The notes under the pieces were generated by a model that ran no database searches, was not told the origin of the DNA, and was given only the letters and a program-made list of their open reading frames with translations. The position numbers and the translations under genes are program-made. A DNA stretch of 64,000 nucleotides from Bacteroidales bacterium (lineage in GTDB: Bacteria; Bacteroidota; Bacteroidia; Bacteroidales; UBA932). This document shows positions 25,550-34,346 of this stretch, one piece after another (the first letter of the stretch is position 1; every line of letters starts with the position of its first letter). Location: contig JAFZRX010000009.1 of assembly GCA_017619675.1 (NCBI GenBank), positions 248,001-312,000 on the forward strand, in the 5' to 3' direction.

Positions 25550-28500
25550 ATGAAACGTATCCTCAGAATGATGGCAAGCGCCATCCTGTCAATCATTTGT
25601 ATGAGTGCATTCGCTAAGGACGACCAGGGCCACACCCTGACCTCATTGTGGAAATCTTACTATACCGCAGTGAACCAAGACAAGCCGCAGGACCAGCAGA
25701 AGATCTTGGAGAACATCAAGAAAGAGGCTTTGTCAAAGAAACTTGCCTGGGATTATTACGACGCCTGCCAGGAGTATGTGCAGGTCCGCGCCCGTTCCAA
25801 CTGGAAATACTACGAGGAGGCCCAGGAAAACTTCCACAGGGAGATAGAGGCTTTCCCGGTCCCGGTGGCCGCTTTCTATATGAAGATGGGCGACAATCCC
25901 AAGGATTTGCTGGAGTTCGTCCGCAAGAACAAGGCTAAGCTGGAAGCCGCCCGCAACGATGAATTCTACGAAAGGGACTACCGCATAAACAGCCAGCTCT
26001 ATTCCGAACTCCTGCCCCAGTACCTCCACAACGACTACGAATACGCCCTCTGGAGCATATTCTTCCAAAGGGAGGAAAGCCCAGAGTTCAGCGAACTCAT
26101 AAAGGGGAAATATCCTGAAGAGCCCTTCGCGGAATACACCCGCATCACCTGGGAGGAACGTGACAAGCAGAAAGACCAACTAAATGCCTACGCTGGTAAG
26201 TACACCGGGAAGGCTGTGGCGCTGATGGCGCGCCAGAACCTCCTGGAAATGTACTTCGATGACCTGCGCGGCAAGGGAACCTCCAAGGAATACTCTTCGC
26301 TCAGGGACGCCTGCGAGGGTTTCATCAAGGAAAGGGACGCTTTCACAGGATCAGAGAAGGCGATTGCAAAACTCTGCGACGACCCTGACCGCCTCCTTGA
26401 GAACCTCAATTCCAAGGCGGTGGGATACAGGATAAACGACGGAGCGGTTGAGATCTATTTCCGCAACCTGCCTTCCGTGACAATGCAATTCCTTCAGAAC
26501 AAGAAGGTTACCTGGCAGTCGGAGATCAAGAACCCCACCGGGAGTTACTATGTGGTTGACACAGTCAAGTTCAACCTTCCCGCCATGGACGATGGCCGTT
26601 ACGACGTCCACTGCTTCAACGGAAAGACCCAGAGGGATGACATCTATGAGCGCTATTCAGTCTCTTTCGCAATACGCAAGGATGCAAAGGGGACCCAGTT
26701 GTTCGCCGCGGACTACAAGACCGGCCGCCCTTTGGGAAAGGTGGAATTCGTGGTGTCTGACAACGAGGACAAGGAAACCGGACGCACCAGTGCGGACACC
26801 TCTGGCGGCTTTGCCCTGCTGGACAAGGAAATCGCAGACCAGCTGGAGATCCGTTCCCGTTCCCGCAAGGCGTATGTGACATACAAGGACGCCCAGGGCT
26901 TCACCCGCCGCTCCCGTGACAACTACATCTATATCTCCGAGCAGGGAAGATACAACCCGGACGAGAGCGAGATGGTGGCCTATCTGATAACGGACCGCAC
27001 CGCCTTCACCCCGGACGAAACCGTCCATTTCAAGGCCATGCTCTACAGCGGGGTATATACCCTTAAGAACTGCCCGGCAGGCCAGAAGGTCACCGCCCGT
27101 CTGCTGGATGTCCAGGGCAAAGAGATTGACACAAAGGAACTTACAACCAACGCCTATGGTTCCGTAGCCGGCGATTTCGTCCTCAAGAGAGGAGAGCGCA
27201 ACGGAATGTACCGCATTGAAATAAGGCTGGGGAACCGCGTGCTGGATTCCCGGAGCCTCCGTGTAGACGACTTTGTCCTCCCTACATATGAACTTATCTG
27301 GACGCACGAAAGGACATATTACCGTCCCGTAGAGAAGGTGGAACTGAAGGGAACCCTGCTCAGTTATTCAGGCCACGGCCTGGGAGCCGCGAACATCACC
27401 TATACCCTCAGGAAGAACTGGCAGGAAATCAAGTCCGGAGTACTCCCGGTTGACGGCCAGGGCAACTTCTGCATAGAAGTGATTCCTGACGATGAGGAAT
27501 ACCTCAATTACTCCATGGAGGTCAAGGTGGTTGACGCGACGGGAGAGACCAAGACCTTCGAGGGTTCATGCACGGTCCGCAAGAAGCCTGAAGACCCCAA
27601 GGAGTACTTCTTCAAGACCCTTGACAAGCAGGATACGCTTTCGGTCAGAACCGTTGCAGGCAATCAGCGCACCTGGATGATAGCCAGCCTTTACGGACCG
27701 GACAACAAACTGCTGGATACCCGTTTGGTGGAGTTCGCCCCTCAGGACGGTTCCCCGGCGGAAACTGTCACTACATATGACTACAAGGATTCCTACCCTG
27801 ATGCCATAACGCTTGAACTGCTTTATTTCCAGAACGGCAACTGCCACACTTACTCGGAAGTGGCCCGCCGCCCGGACACCAGGTACGAACTGCCTCTCAA
27901 GGTGACCCGTTTCAGTGACGAGACCCTTCCGGGCGGCACATATACCTTCACCTTCTCCGGCGTTCCGTGGATGGAGGTGGCCGCCAGCGTATTTGACAAG
28001 AGCACGGAGAACATTTCCTCCAATGTTTGGAGAACGCTCCGCGCAGGCCAGAAGCCTTCGGCCTATATCCTTTCAAGGGTATTCACAGGTACCGATTATT
28101 GTGATGCGGGACTTTATACCCCGGTATTCTATACCGGAGGAGGTCGTCCTATGATGAAGTCCGCAAGCCGCAACGGGGCTGTCCTGATGGCGGAATCGGC
28201 CGTGGCGTATTCAACCGCGGATGCCGGCGCGGTGATGGACGATGCAATGGTTATGGATTACGTCGAAGAAGTGGAGGAGGAGGCCATACCGTTCGCACTC
28301 GCGGCACCGGAAGCCGGCCCGGAATCAGGCTACATCCGCGAGAACTTCGCCAACACGATTGCCTGGGAGCCGTTCCTGGTGGCAGATGAAAACGGGGAAG
28401 TGAGCCTGAAGTTCACCAACGCAGACAAACTCTCCACCTACTTCGTGCAACTGTTCGCAATCGACAGGCAGATGCGCAACACCTGGATGAGGCGCGAGAT

Positions 28501-30316
28501 GGTGGTGACCCTGCCGGTGAAGGTGGCTATCGTAGAGCCTCTGTACCTATACCACGGAGACCAATACACTCCTGCGATAACCCTTTCCAACAACAAGAAC
28601 CAGGACATTTCCGGAGTTGTGGAAATCAGTTTCTACGGAGGCGCGGATTACAAGAAGGCGCCGCTCCTGTCAACGCACAGCGAGAGGATAATAGTCCCGG
28701 CATCATCGGCTGCAAAGTTCAGTTACGATGCCACCGTGCCTGCTGCTGACAGCCTTGGAATAATGGTCAAGTTCACTCCTGACCAGGCTGAGGCGGGCGC
28801 TGACGCCCTGTTCACCGCATTGCCGGTTTACGAGCCGTTCCAGACCCTGACCGAGGCGCATTCATCCCTGCTGTTCACTACAGATGACAGGGACGCCGTG
28901 ATCGCCCGCCTGCGCGGCATGTTCGTGAACGTTCCGGGCTCCCAGGCAACCGTAAGGGAGATTTCCATATTCCAGATGCTGGGCGAGGCTATACCTGATA
29001 AGATAGACATCACGTCAAACAACCTGATCTGCCTGCTGGATTCATATTACGCCAACTACCTCCTGGAGAGGATGGGCCAGGGACGCCTGAGCGCGGAACA
29101 GAAGGAAGACGTGATGAAACGGATTATGGCCTGCAAGAAGGCCGACGGAGGATTCTCCTGGTTCCCCGAGATGGATTCTTCACCAATCCTTACCGCGGTG
29201 CTGCTCGAGAAGTTCGCCCTGATGGGCATAGATGTAGACCCTGCAACTGTCCAATACCTTGATTCCCAGTACTTCCACAAGGACAAGAGGCCATACTGGT
29301 ACGGCGGAATAAGCATGGCTCAGTACGCATATATACGCGCTATGTACGCATCCGTTCCTTTCAGCCGCAAGGGCATTGACAGCAAGGAATGGAAGGACTT
29401 CAAGAAGGCCTTCAAGCAGTATCTGGTGCCTAAGAAGGTACGTGGCCTGAACGGCCAGATCCTGGCCAAGACCTTCAGGATCAAGACCTTGCAACTGCTT
29501 TATGAATCCCAGGACGGCCTCCGCCTTGCGAGCGACTGGGGCATAAAGCTGTTCAGCGCTTCCCGCATGAAGAAGTCCCTGGAAAAGGACCTGGAGTCCC
29601 TGGTACAGTACGCCCAGCCGCACGTTTCCGGCGGCCAGTACTTCCCCAACGCCGTTATGCCTTGGCGCGGCCAGATGGAGAGCGAACTCTACGCCCACTC
29701 CCTGCTCTGCGACCTGCTTGACAAGTACGGCTACGACGACATAGCCAACGGCATAAGGCTGTGGATAATGGTGCAGAAGGAGACCCAGCAGTGGGCTTCA
29801 GACCCTGCATACATCCAGGCGCTTGGCTCAGTTCTGAACGCACCCCAGGAGATCCTGGACACCAAGGTTGTGGCGCTGAGCGCGACATTCAACAAGCCGT
29901 TCGAGCAGATCAAGGCCGCGGGCAACGGCTTCACCATTGAGCGCAGGTACTTCCTTGGCGACAAGGAACTCAAGGATGGCGATATGGTGAACGTGGGTGA
30001 CCGCGTCCGCGCCGAATACCGCGTGTGGAGCGAAGAGAACCGCAGTTTCGTGGTGCTGAGGGCACCACGCCCGGCGGGTCTCCGCCCTGTGCAGCAGCTG
30101 TCGTCCTACAGCTGGAGGTGCTATCGCAGCGTGAAGGCTGAAACCACTGAGTTCTGGTACGAAACCTTCGCGGAGGAGAAGCAGACCATCACCGAGGACT
30201 TCTATGTAACGCAGAAAGGCTCCTTTCGGAGCCCTGTAGCTGACATAGAATGTCTGTATGCGCCGCACTACCGCGCCAACGACGCGGGCAGCGGCTATAC
30301 CTTGCTGTCGCAGTAG
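25550..30316 (+). CDS. Large secreted alpha-2-macroglobulin-like protein without thioester
   Basis: The 1588-residue protein has a signal peptide (MKRILRMMASAILSIICMSAF). After about 370 residues of unassigned helical sequence, macroglobulin MG domains follow: the MG2-like stretch AYLITDRTAFTPDETVHFKAM near residue 480, and later the alpha-2-macroglobulin core around NTIAWEPFLVADENGEVSLKF. The C-terminal helical domain is present (KKADGGFSWFPE), but the thioester motif CxEQ is absent; the matching stretch reads SNNLICLLDSYY. Thioester-less bacterial forms such as YfaS are thought to trap or sense attacking proteases in the periplasm or at the surface. No PBP1C gene is adjacent. The 3' end overlaps the convergent pyrB gene by 22 bp. 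Confidence 0.88.
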   Translation: MKRILRMMASAILSIICMSAFAKDDQGHTLTSLWKSYYTAVNQDKPQDQQKILENIKKEALSKKLAWDYYDACQEYVQVRARSNWKYYEEAQENFHREIEAFPVPVAAFYMKMGDNPKDLLEFVRKNKAKLEAARNDEFYERDYRINSQLYSELLPQYLHNDYEYALWSIFFQREESPEFSELIKGKYPEEPFAEYTRITWEERDKQKDQLNAYAGKYTGKAVALMARQNLLEMYFDDLRGKGTSKEYSSLRDACEGFIKERDAFTGSEKAIAKLCDDPDRLLENLNSKAVGYRINDGAVEIYFRNLPSVTMQFLQNKKVTWQSEIKNPTGSYYVVDTVKFNLPAMDDGRYDVHCFNGKTQRDDIYERYSVSFAIRKDAKGTQLFAADYKTGRPLGKVEFVVSDNEDKETGRTSADTSGGFALLDKEIADQLEIRSRSRKAYVTYKDAQGFTRRSRDNYIYISEQGRYNPDESEMVAYLITDRTAFTPDETVHFKAMLYSGVYTLKNCPAGQKVTARLLDVQGKEIDTKELTTNAYGSVAGDFVLKRGERNGMYRIEIRLGNRVLDSRSLRVDDFVLPTYELIWTHERTYYRPVEKVELKGTLLSYSGHGLGAANITYTLRKNWQEIKSGVLPVDGQGNFCIEVIPDDEEYLNYSMEVKVVDATGETKTFEGSCTVRKKPEDPKEYFFKTLDKQDTLSVRTVAGNQRTWMIASLYGPDNKLLDTRLVEFAPQDGSPAETVTTYDYKDSYPDAITLELLYFQNGNCHTYSEVARRPDTRYELPLKVTRFSDETLPGGTYTFTFSGVPWMEVAASVFDKSTENISSNVWRTLRAGQKPSAYILSRVFTGTDYCDAGLYTPVFYTGGGRPMMKSASRNGAVLMAESAVAYSTADAGAVMDDAMVMDYVEEVEEEAIPFALAAPEAGPESGYIRENFANTIAWEPFLVADENGEVSLKFTNADKLSTYFVQLFAIDRQMRNTWMRREMVVTLPVKVAIVEPLYLYHGDQYTPAITLSNNKNQDISGVVEISFYGGADYKKAPLLSTHSERIIVPASSAAKFSYDATVPAADSLGIMVKFTPDQAEAGADALFTALPVYEPFQTLTEAHSSLLFTTDDRDAVIARLRGMFVNVPGSQATVREISIFQMLGEAIPDKIDITSNNLICLLDSYYANYLLERMGQGRLSAEQKEDVMKRIMACKKADGGFSWFPEMDSSPILTAVLLEKFALMGIDVDPATVQYLDSQYFHKDKRPYWYGGISMAQYAYIRAMYASVPFSRKGIDSKEWKDFKKAFKQYLVPKKVRGLNGQILAKTFRIKTLQLLYESQDGLRLASDWGIKLFSASRMKKSLEKDLESLVQYAQPHVSGGQYFPNAVMPWRGQMESELYAHSLLCDLLDKYGYDDIANGIRLWIMVQKETQQWASDPAYIQALGSVLNAPQEILDTKVVALSATFNKPFEQIKAAGNGFTIERRYFLGDKELKDGDMVNVGDRVRAEYRVWSEENRSFVVLRAPRPAGLRPVQQLSSYSWRCYRSVKAETTEFWYETFAEEKQTITEDFYVTQKGSFRSPVADIECLYAPHYRANDAGSGYTLLSQ

Positions 30317-31371
30317 ACGCAGCGGACTATGCCGCCTTCCGTCTTGTGGAAGAGCGGGGTCACGTTCTCGTGATTGCAGATACACTTGGAGTTACGGCAA
30401 TGCCTGCCCGGATCCTGGAAATACTCGGGATGGGCGGGCATTGTGTGTGAAGGGTCATCCTTCCACTCCAGGAGCTTGCAGATCAGGGACATACGCACGA
30501 ACTTTCCGTTCTCCACCTGCCTGAAATAGGCTGCGCGTGGGTCTGAGTCCACTTCCTGGCGGATCTCGTTCACCCTTGGAAGCGGGTGCAGGATGGCCAT
30601 GTTGGGCTTTGCCCCTTTCAGTTTCTCGCAGTCCAGCACAAAGCTGTCCTTGACGCGCTCGAACTCCTCTTCGTCCAGGAAACGCTCTTTTTGCACGCGG
30701 GTCATGTAAAGCACATCCAGTTCGCCTATCACTTCCTCAATGCTGCGGACTTCCTTGTACTTGAGGCCAAGTTTGTCGCAGACGTCGCTCTTGATGTAGT
30801 CCGGAAGACGCATCTCGTCAGGGGAGATGAGGACTATGTCTATTCCCTTGTAGCGGGAGAGGGCCTTGATCAGGGAGTGTACGGTGCGTCCGAAGCGCAG
30901 GTCTCCGCAGAATCCTATGGTGATGTTGTCTATGTGACCCAGTTCACGCTTGATGGTGATGAGATCGGTGAGAGTCTGTGTGGGGTGGGCGTGGGAGCCG
31001 TCCCCGGCGTTGATGATGGGCACTTTGGATACCTTGGATGCTACGTAAGGTGCTCCTTCAAGGGGATGGCGCATCGCTATGACGTCAACGAAGTTGCCCA
31101 CGGTGAGGGCGGTGTCGCCTACGGTCTCGCCTTTGGCTACGGAAGAACTGCGGGCGTCAGAGAATCCCAGGACGTTGCCGCCAAGTTCCATCATCGCAGC
31201 GGTGAAACTCAGCCTTGTACGGGTACTTGGCTCGTAGAAGAGGGTGGCCAGTTTATGGTAGCGGAGTTTCTCGCGGAAAAGGTCGCGGTTGGCTATGATG
31301 TATTCGCCGTATTCGATTATCTCGTCAATCTCCTCCTTGGTGAAGTCGGTAGGGTCTATAAGGTGCTTCAT
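30295..31371 (-). CDS. pyrB: Aspartate carbamoyltransferase with a C-terminal PyrI-like zinc domain
   Basis: The enzyme condenses carbamoyl phosphate and aspartate, the second pyrimidine step. Catalytic motifs are complete: FYEPSTRTRLSF for carbamoyl phosphate, SSVAKGETVGDT, HPTQTLTDL and HPLPRVNEI. A usual PyrB ends near residue 302 (VRMSLICKLL here), but this protein continues to 358. The extension holds four cysteines, C325, C330, C351 and C354, in the spacing C-x4-C-x20-C-x2-C, with CRNSKCICNHENVTPLF closely resembling the zinc domain of the regulatory chain PyrI. PyrI's nucleotide-binding domain is missing, and no pyrI gene is seen in the window. It is the last gene of the pyr operon and overlaps the convergent macroglobulin gene. 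Confidence 0.95.
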   Translation of the reverse strand: MKHLIDPTDFTKEEIDEIIEYGEYIIANRDLFREKLRYHKLATLFYEPSTRTRLSFTAAMMELGGNVLGFSDARSSSVAKGETVGDTALTVGNFVDVIAMRHPLEGAPYVASKVSKVPIINAGDGSHAHPTQTLTDLITIKRELGHIDNITIGFCGDLRFGRTVHSLIKALSRYKGIDIVLISPDEMRLPDYIKSDVCDKLGLKYKEVRSIEEVIGELDVLYMTRVQKERFLDEEEFERVKDSFVLDCEKLKGAKPNMAILHPLPRVNEIRQEVDSDPRAAYFRQVENGKFVRMSLICKLLEWKDDPSHTMPAHPEYFQDPGRHCRNSKCICNHENVTPLFHKTEGGIVRCVYCDSKV

Positions 31372-31378
31372 ATCTCTT

Positions 31379-32008
31379 TTATTTGATCCAGCTTTCGTCC
31401 GAAGGGTTGTCCCTGAATCTGAGGATGCGCTCTTTCCAGGCGGCGTCGATGTATCCTTCCTGGGCGGCCACCTCTACAAGGGCGTCCAGGTTGGAGAGGG
31501 AGTAGTTGACCACGTTTGCGGCGGCCAGCCTGTCAAGGCCTTTCTTCATCCCGTAGGTGAAGATGCTTACGATTCCCAGCACCTCGGCTCCGGCCTCGCG
31601 CAGGGCCTCCACAACCTCAATGGCGCTGCCTCCGGTGGAGATCAGGTCCTCTATGACTACAACCTTGCATCCGGGCTCCATGCGGCCCTCGATGCGGTTG
31701 TTGCGGCCGTGGCTCTTGGCCTCGCCGCGGACATATCCCATGGGCATGTCCAGTATTGACGCTGCAATGGCGGCGTGGGCTATTCCGGCGGTGCTCGTTC
31801 CCATAAGCATCTGTGCCTCAGGGAATTTAGCCTTTACCGTATCGGCTATTGCCTGCTCCACCACCTTGCGGGCTTCCGGGGCGGAGAGCACCAGGCGGTT
31901 GTCACAGTAAATGGGGCTCTTTATTCCGCTGGCCCAGGTGAACGGGTTCTCAGGGCGCAGGAACACGGCCTTGATGTTCAGCAACTCTTTGGCTATTCTT
32001 TTTTCCAT
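31379..32008 (-). CDS. pyrE: Orotate phosphoribosyltransferase
   Basis: The 209-residue cytoplasmic enzyme joins orotate to PRPP, giving OMP. The PRPP-binding loop is VVVIEDLISTGGSAIE, and the flexible catalytic loop carries the needed basic residues in YVRGEAKSHGRNNRIEG. FTWASGIKSPIYCDNR is the orotate-binding N-terminal motif. Length is normal for the bacterial homodimer. The gene is 3 bp downstream of pyrF and 7 bp upstream of pyrB, so it is part of the single pyr transcript beginning near 39864. Confidence 0.96.
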   Translation of the reverse strand: MEKRIAKELLNIKAVFLRPENPFTWASGIKSPIYCDNRLVLSAPEARKVVEQAIADTVKAKFPEAQMLMGTSTAGIAHAAIAASILDMPMGYVRGEAKSHGRNNRIEGRMEPGCKVVVIEDLISTGGSAIEVVEALREAGAEVLGIVSIFTYGMKKGLDRLAAANVVNYSLSNLDALVEVAAQEGYIDAAWKERILRFRDNPSDESWIK

Positions 32009-32011
32009 ATC

Positions 32012-32713
32012 CTAGTAAACGAATTCTTCAAGACATTTCTGATAGGCTGCCACGGGGTCTTCAGCGGCGGTGATGGGGCGTCCCACCACTATGAAGTCCG
32101 AGCCTATTTCCCTGGCGCGGGCGGGGGTGGTGATGCGGACCTGGTCGTCAGCCGCGGCTCCGGCGAAGCGGATGCCCGGCGTCACGGTCAGGAAGTCCGC
32201 TCCGCAGCGGCGCTTTATGGCCGCCGCCTCAAGCGGAGAGCAGACCACGCCGTCCAGCCCTGCTTCGCGGGCGTTGGCGGCATAATGGGCCGTGGTTTCC
32301 TCCATCGAGGCGTTGATCAGCAGGTCTTTCTGCATCCTCTCCTCGCTGGTTGAGGTGAGCTGCGTCACCGCGATGAGCAGCGGGCGGGTGCCGTCAGGCC
32401 TGGTAAGGCCCTCCAGCGCCGCGCGCATCATCTCAATGGTGCCCGCAGCGTGCACGTTGGTCATATCCACCTCAAGGTTAGAAAGCACCCTGGCGGTCTT
32501 CTTTACGGTATTGGGGATGTCGTGCATCTTGAGGTCCAGGAAGATCTTGTGGCCCCTGGCCTTGATGTCACGTACTATCTGCGGGCCCGCAGCGTAGTAC
32601 AGTTCCATACCAATCTTCACGAAGGGCTTCTGGGGGCAGTCCTTGAACTTGTCCAGGAACTCCAGCGCCTGCTCCGCGCCTGCGAAGTCGCAGGCTATGA
32701 TAACGTCTCTCAT
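32012..32713 (-). CDS. pyrF: Orotidine-5'-phosphate decarboxylase
   Basis: This 233-residue enzyme removes CO2 from OMP, making UMP. The catalytic Lys-Asp pair lies in [13 protein letters not shown], near residue 60, and the phosphate is held by VTPGIRF and VVGRPIT. It belongs to the short group common in Firmicutes and Proteobacteria. Many Bacteroides species instead have the longer group of about 270 residues, so the gene may have been replaced by transfer in this lineage, which is only a suggestion. The start overlaps the end of pyrD by 4 bp. Confidence 0.95.
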   Translation of the reverse strand: MRDVIIACDFAGAEQALEFLDKFKDCPQKPFVKIGMELYYAAGPQIVRDIKARGHKIFLDLKMHDIPNTVKKTARVLSNLEVDMTNVHAAGTIEMMRAALEGLTRPDGTRPLLIAVTQLTSTSEERMQKDLLINASMEETTAHYAANAREAGLDGVVCSPLEAAAIKRRCGADFLTVTPGIRFAGAAADDQVRITTPARAREIGSDFIVVGRPITAAEDPVAAYQKCLEEFVY

Positions 32714-33615
32714 GCCACTCCTATAATCTCGTTAATATTCTCTATTCCAAGCTTTTGCATAAGTACCGGCAGTTCTTCCACTATCTCCTTGCTGGCGTAG
32801 GGATTGCGGAGATTCTCCGCTCCCACCTGCACTGCCGTGGCTCCCGCCATCATCATTTCAATCACGTCCGATGCGCTTGCCACGCCGCCGCATCCCATAA
32901 TTGGAATCTTGCAGGCGCGCTTCACCTGGTTCACCATCCTGAGCGCGATAGGGAAGATTGCCCTGCCGCTGAACCCGCCGTAGCGGTTGGCCAGGATTGG
33001 CACCCTGCGGTTTATGTCGATGCGCATTCCAAGGAGGGTGTTGACCAGCGTCAGTCCGTCCGCCCCGGCTTCCTCGCAGGCCTTTGCTATGGCCACGATG
33101 TCCGTGACGTTGGGGCTCAGTTTTATGAACACGGGCTTATGGCACAGGGCCTTGACCGCCGCGGTAACTTCCGCGGCCGCACAGGCCGAAGTGCCGAACG
33201 CCATCCCGCCGCCGTGTACGTTGGGGCAGGAGACGTTGACTTCCAGTATGTCAACCCCTTCGCATTTGTCCGCTATGGAGCAACTCTTCACGTATTCTTC
33301 CAGGGAGAATCCGCTTATGTTGGCTATCACCGCTCCTCCGAATATCTTGCGCAACTGGGGAATCTTCTCTTCCACCAGGGCGTAAACACCCGGGTTCTGG
33401 AGGCCCACAGAATTGAGCATCCCGTCCGGGGTCTCCGCTATGCGGGGGCACTCGTTACCGAAGCGCGGTTCCAGGGTGGAACCCTTCAGCGATATGCCTC
33501 CCAGCACGTTCAGGTCGTATTCCCCGGCCATCTCTAAGCCGAAGCCGAAGGTGCCGCTGGCCGGAATCACCGGATTCTTGAGCGTTACTCCGCAAAGGTT
33601 TACTTCAGTTACCAT
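32710..33615 (-). CDS. pyrD: Dihydroorotate dehydrogenase, class 1B catalytic subunit
   Basis: The ATG at 33615 gives 301 residues; an in-frame start 39 bp upstream would extend further into pyrK. This FMN enzyme oxidises dihydroorotate to orotate. The class 1 catalytic cysteine is in [13 protein letters not shown]; class 2 enzymes have serine there. [19 protein letters not shown] and [16 protein letters not shown] are FMN-binding. Class 1B enzymes work as a heterotetramer with PyrK and pass electrons to NAD, and pyrK lies directly upstream with a 7-bp overlap. This is consistent with an anaerobe that need not use quinones for this step. Confidence 0.96.
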   Translation of the reverse strand: MVTEVNLCGVTLKNPVIPASGTFGFGLEMAGEYDLNVLGGISLKGSTLEPRFGNECPRIAETPDGMLNSVGLQNPGVYALVEEKIPQLRKIFGGAVIANISGFSLEEYVKSCSIADKCEGVDILEVNVSCPNVHGGGMAFGTSACAAAEVTAAVKALCHKPVFIKLSPNVTDIVAIAKACEEAGADGLTLVNTLLGMRIDINRRVPILANRYGGFSGRAIFPIALRMVNQVKRACKIPIMGCGGVASASDVIEMMMAGATAVQVGAENLRNPYASKEIVEELPVLMQKLGIENINEIIGVA

Positions 33616-34346
33616 ATTATGTCCTCCTTCTTGAAAACGGGGCCGTCGGCGCATACTCGCCTGGGCCCGGATGCGGTATGGCAGGTGCAGCCGTAGCAGA
33701 TGCCGCAGCCGCAGCCCATGCGCTCCTCAAGGCTGGCCTCGCCAGGGCCTTCCAGGCTGGCGCAGACAGCCTTCATCATCGGCGCGGGGCCGCAGGTGTA
33801 GAAGTAGTCGAACTCCGGCTGAACGGCCTTTATGGCATCGGTCACAAAGCCCTTTATTCCCAGCGAGCCGTCCAGCGTGGCCAGGTGGACATCGGCGCCC
33901 ATGGCCTTGAAATCGTCCACCAGGACGGCGTCGGCGTCGGTGTTGAACCCCATCACCACGCAGACCTTCTTTCCTTGTGCGATGAGTTCCTTTGCCAGGC
34001 TGAAGACGGGGGAGGCGCCAAGGCCTCCGCAGGCTATGAGCGCGCTCTGGCGGCAGGCACCGGCGTCAAAGCCGTTGCCCAGCCCGCAGAGCAGCTCCAG
34101 GACCTGCCCCGGCTGCATGGCGCTCATCACTTCCGTGCCCTGTCCCACCACCTTGTAGATGACGGCCAGGCTTTCCGGGTCCCATTCCTGCGCGGCCAGA
34201 GGCCTCCGCAGGAAGAACCCGTCAATTGCCACGTCCACGAACTGCCCGGCGCGCTTGAGCGCACCCGTAGGCCCCTGCAGGCGCATCCTGTAGGTCTTGT
34301 CCGCGATCAGTTCGTTGGACAGTATTGTATAGAGGGCTTTTTCCAT
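33609..34346 (-). CDS. pyrK: Dihydroorotate dehydrogenase electron-transfer subunit
   Basis: PyrK links the FMN of PyrD to NAD through FAD and a [2Fe-2S] cluster. The ATG at 34346 overlaps the carB stop codon by one base (TGATG) and gives 245 residues. FAD binding is shown by FFLRRPLAAQEW and the NAD-binding fold by LIACGGLGASPVFSLA. The cluster cysteines lie at the C terminus in MGCGCGICYGCTC and RRVCADGPVF. Length and motif order are normal. It is in the middle of the pyr operon, directly before its partner pyrD. Confidence 0.95.
   Translation of the reverse strand: MEKALYTILSNELIADKTYRMRLQGPTGALKRAGQFVDVAIDGFFLRRPLAAQEWDPESLAVIYKVVGQGTEVMSAMQPGQVLELLCGLGNGFDAGACRQSALIACGGLGASPVFSLAKELIAQGKKVCVVMGFNTDADAVLVDDFKAMGADVHLATLDGSLGIKGFVTDAIKAVQPEFDYFYTCGPAPMMKAVCASLEGPGEASLEERMGCGCGICYGCTCHTASGPRRVCADGPVFKKEDIIW

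Noticed and set aside
28860-29160. Loss of the thioester motif in the alpha-2-macroglobulin-like protein as a novelty
   Set aside because: Thioester-less macroglobulins are common in bacteria, so the absence is noted but not treated as unusual.
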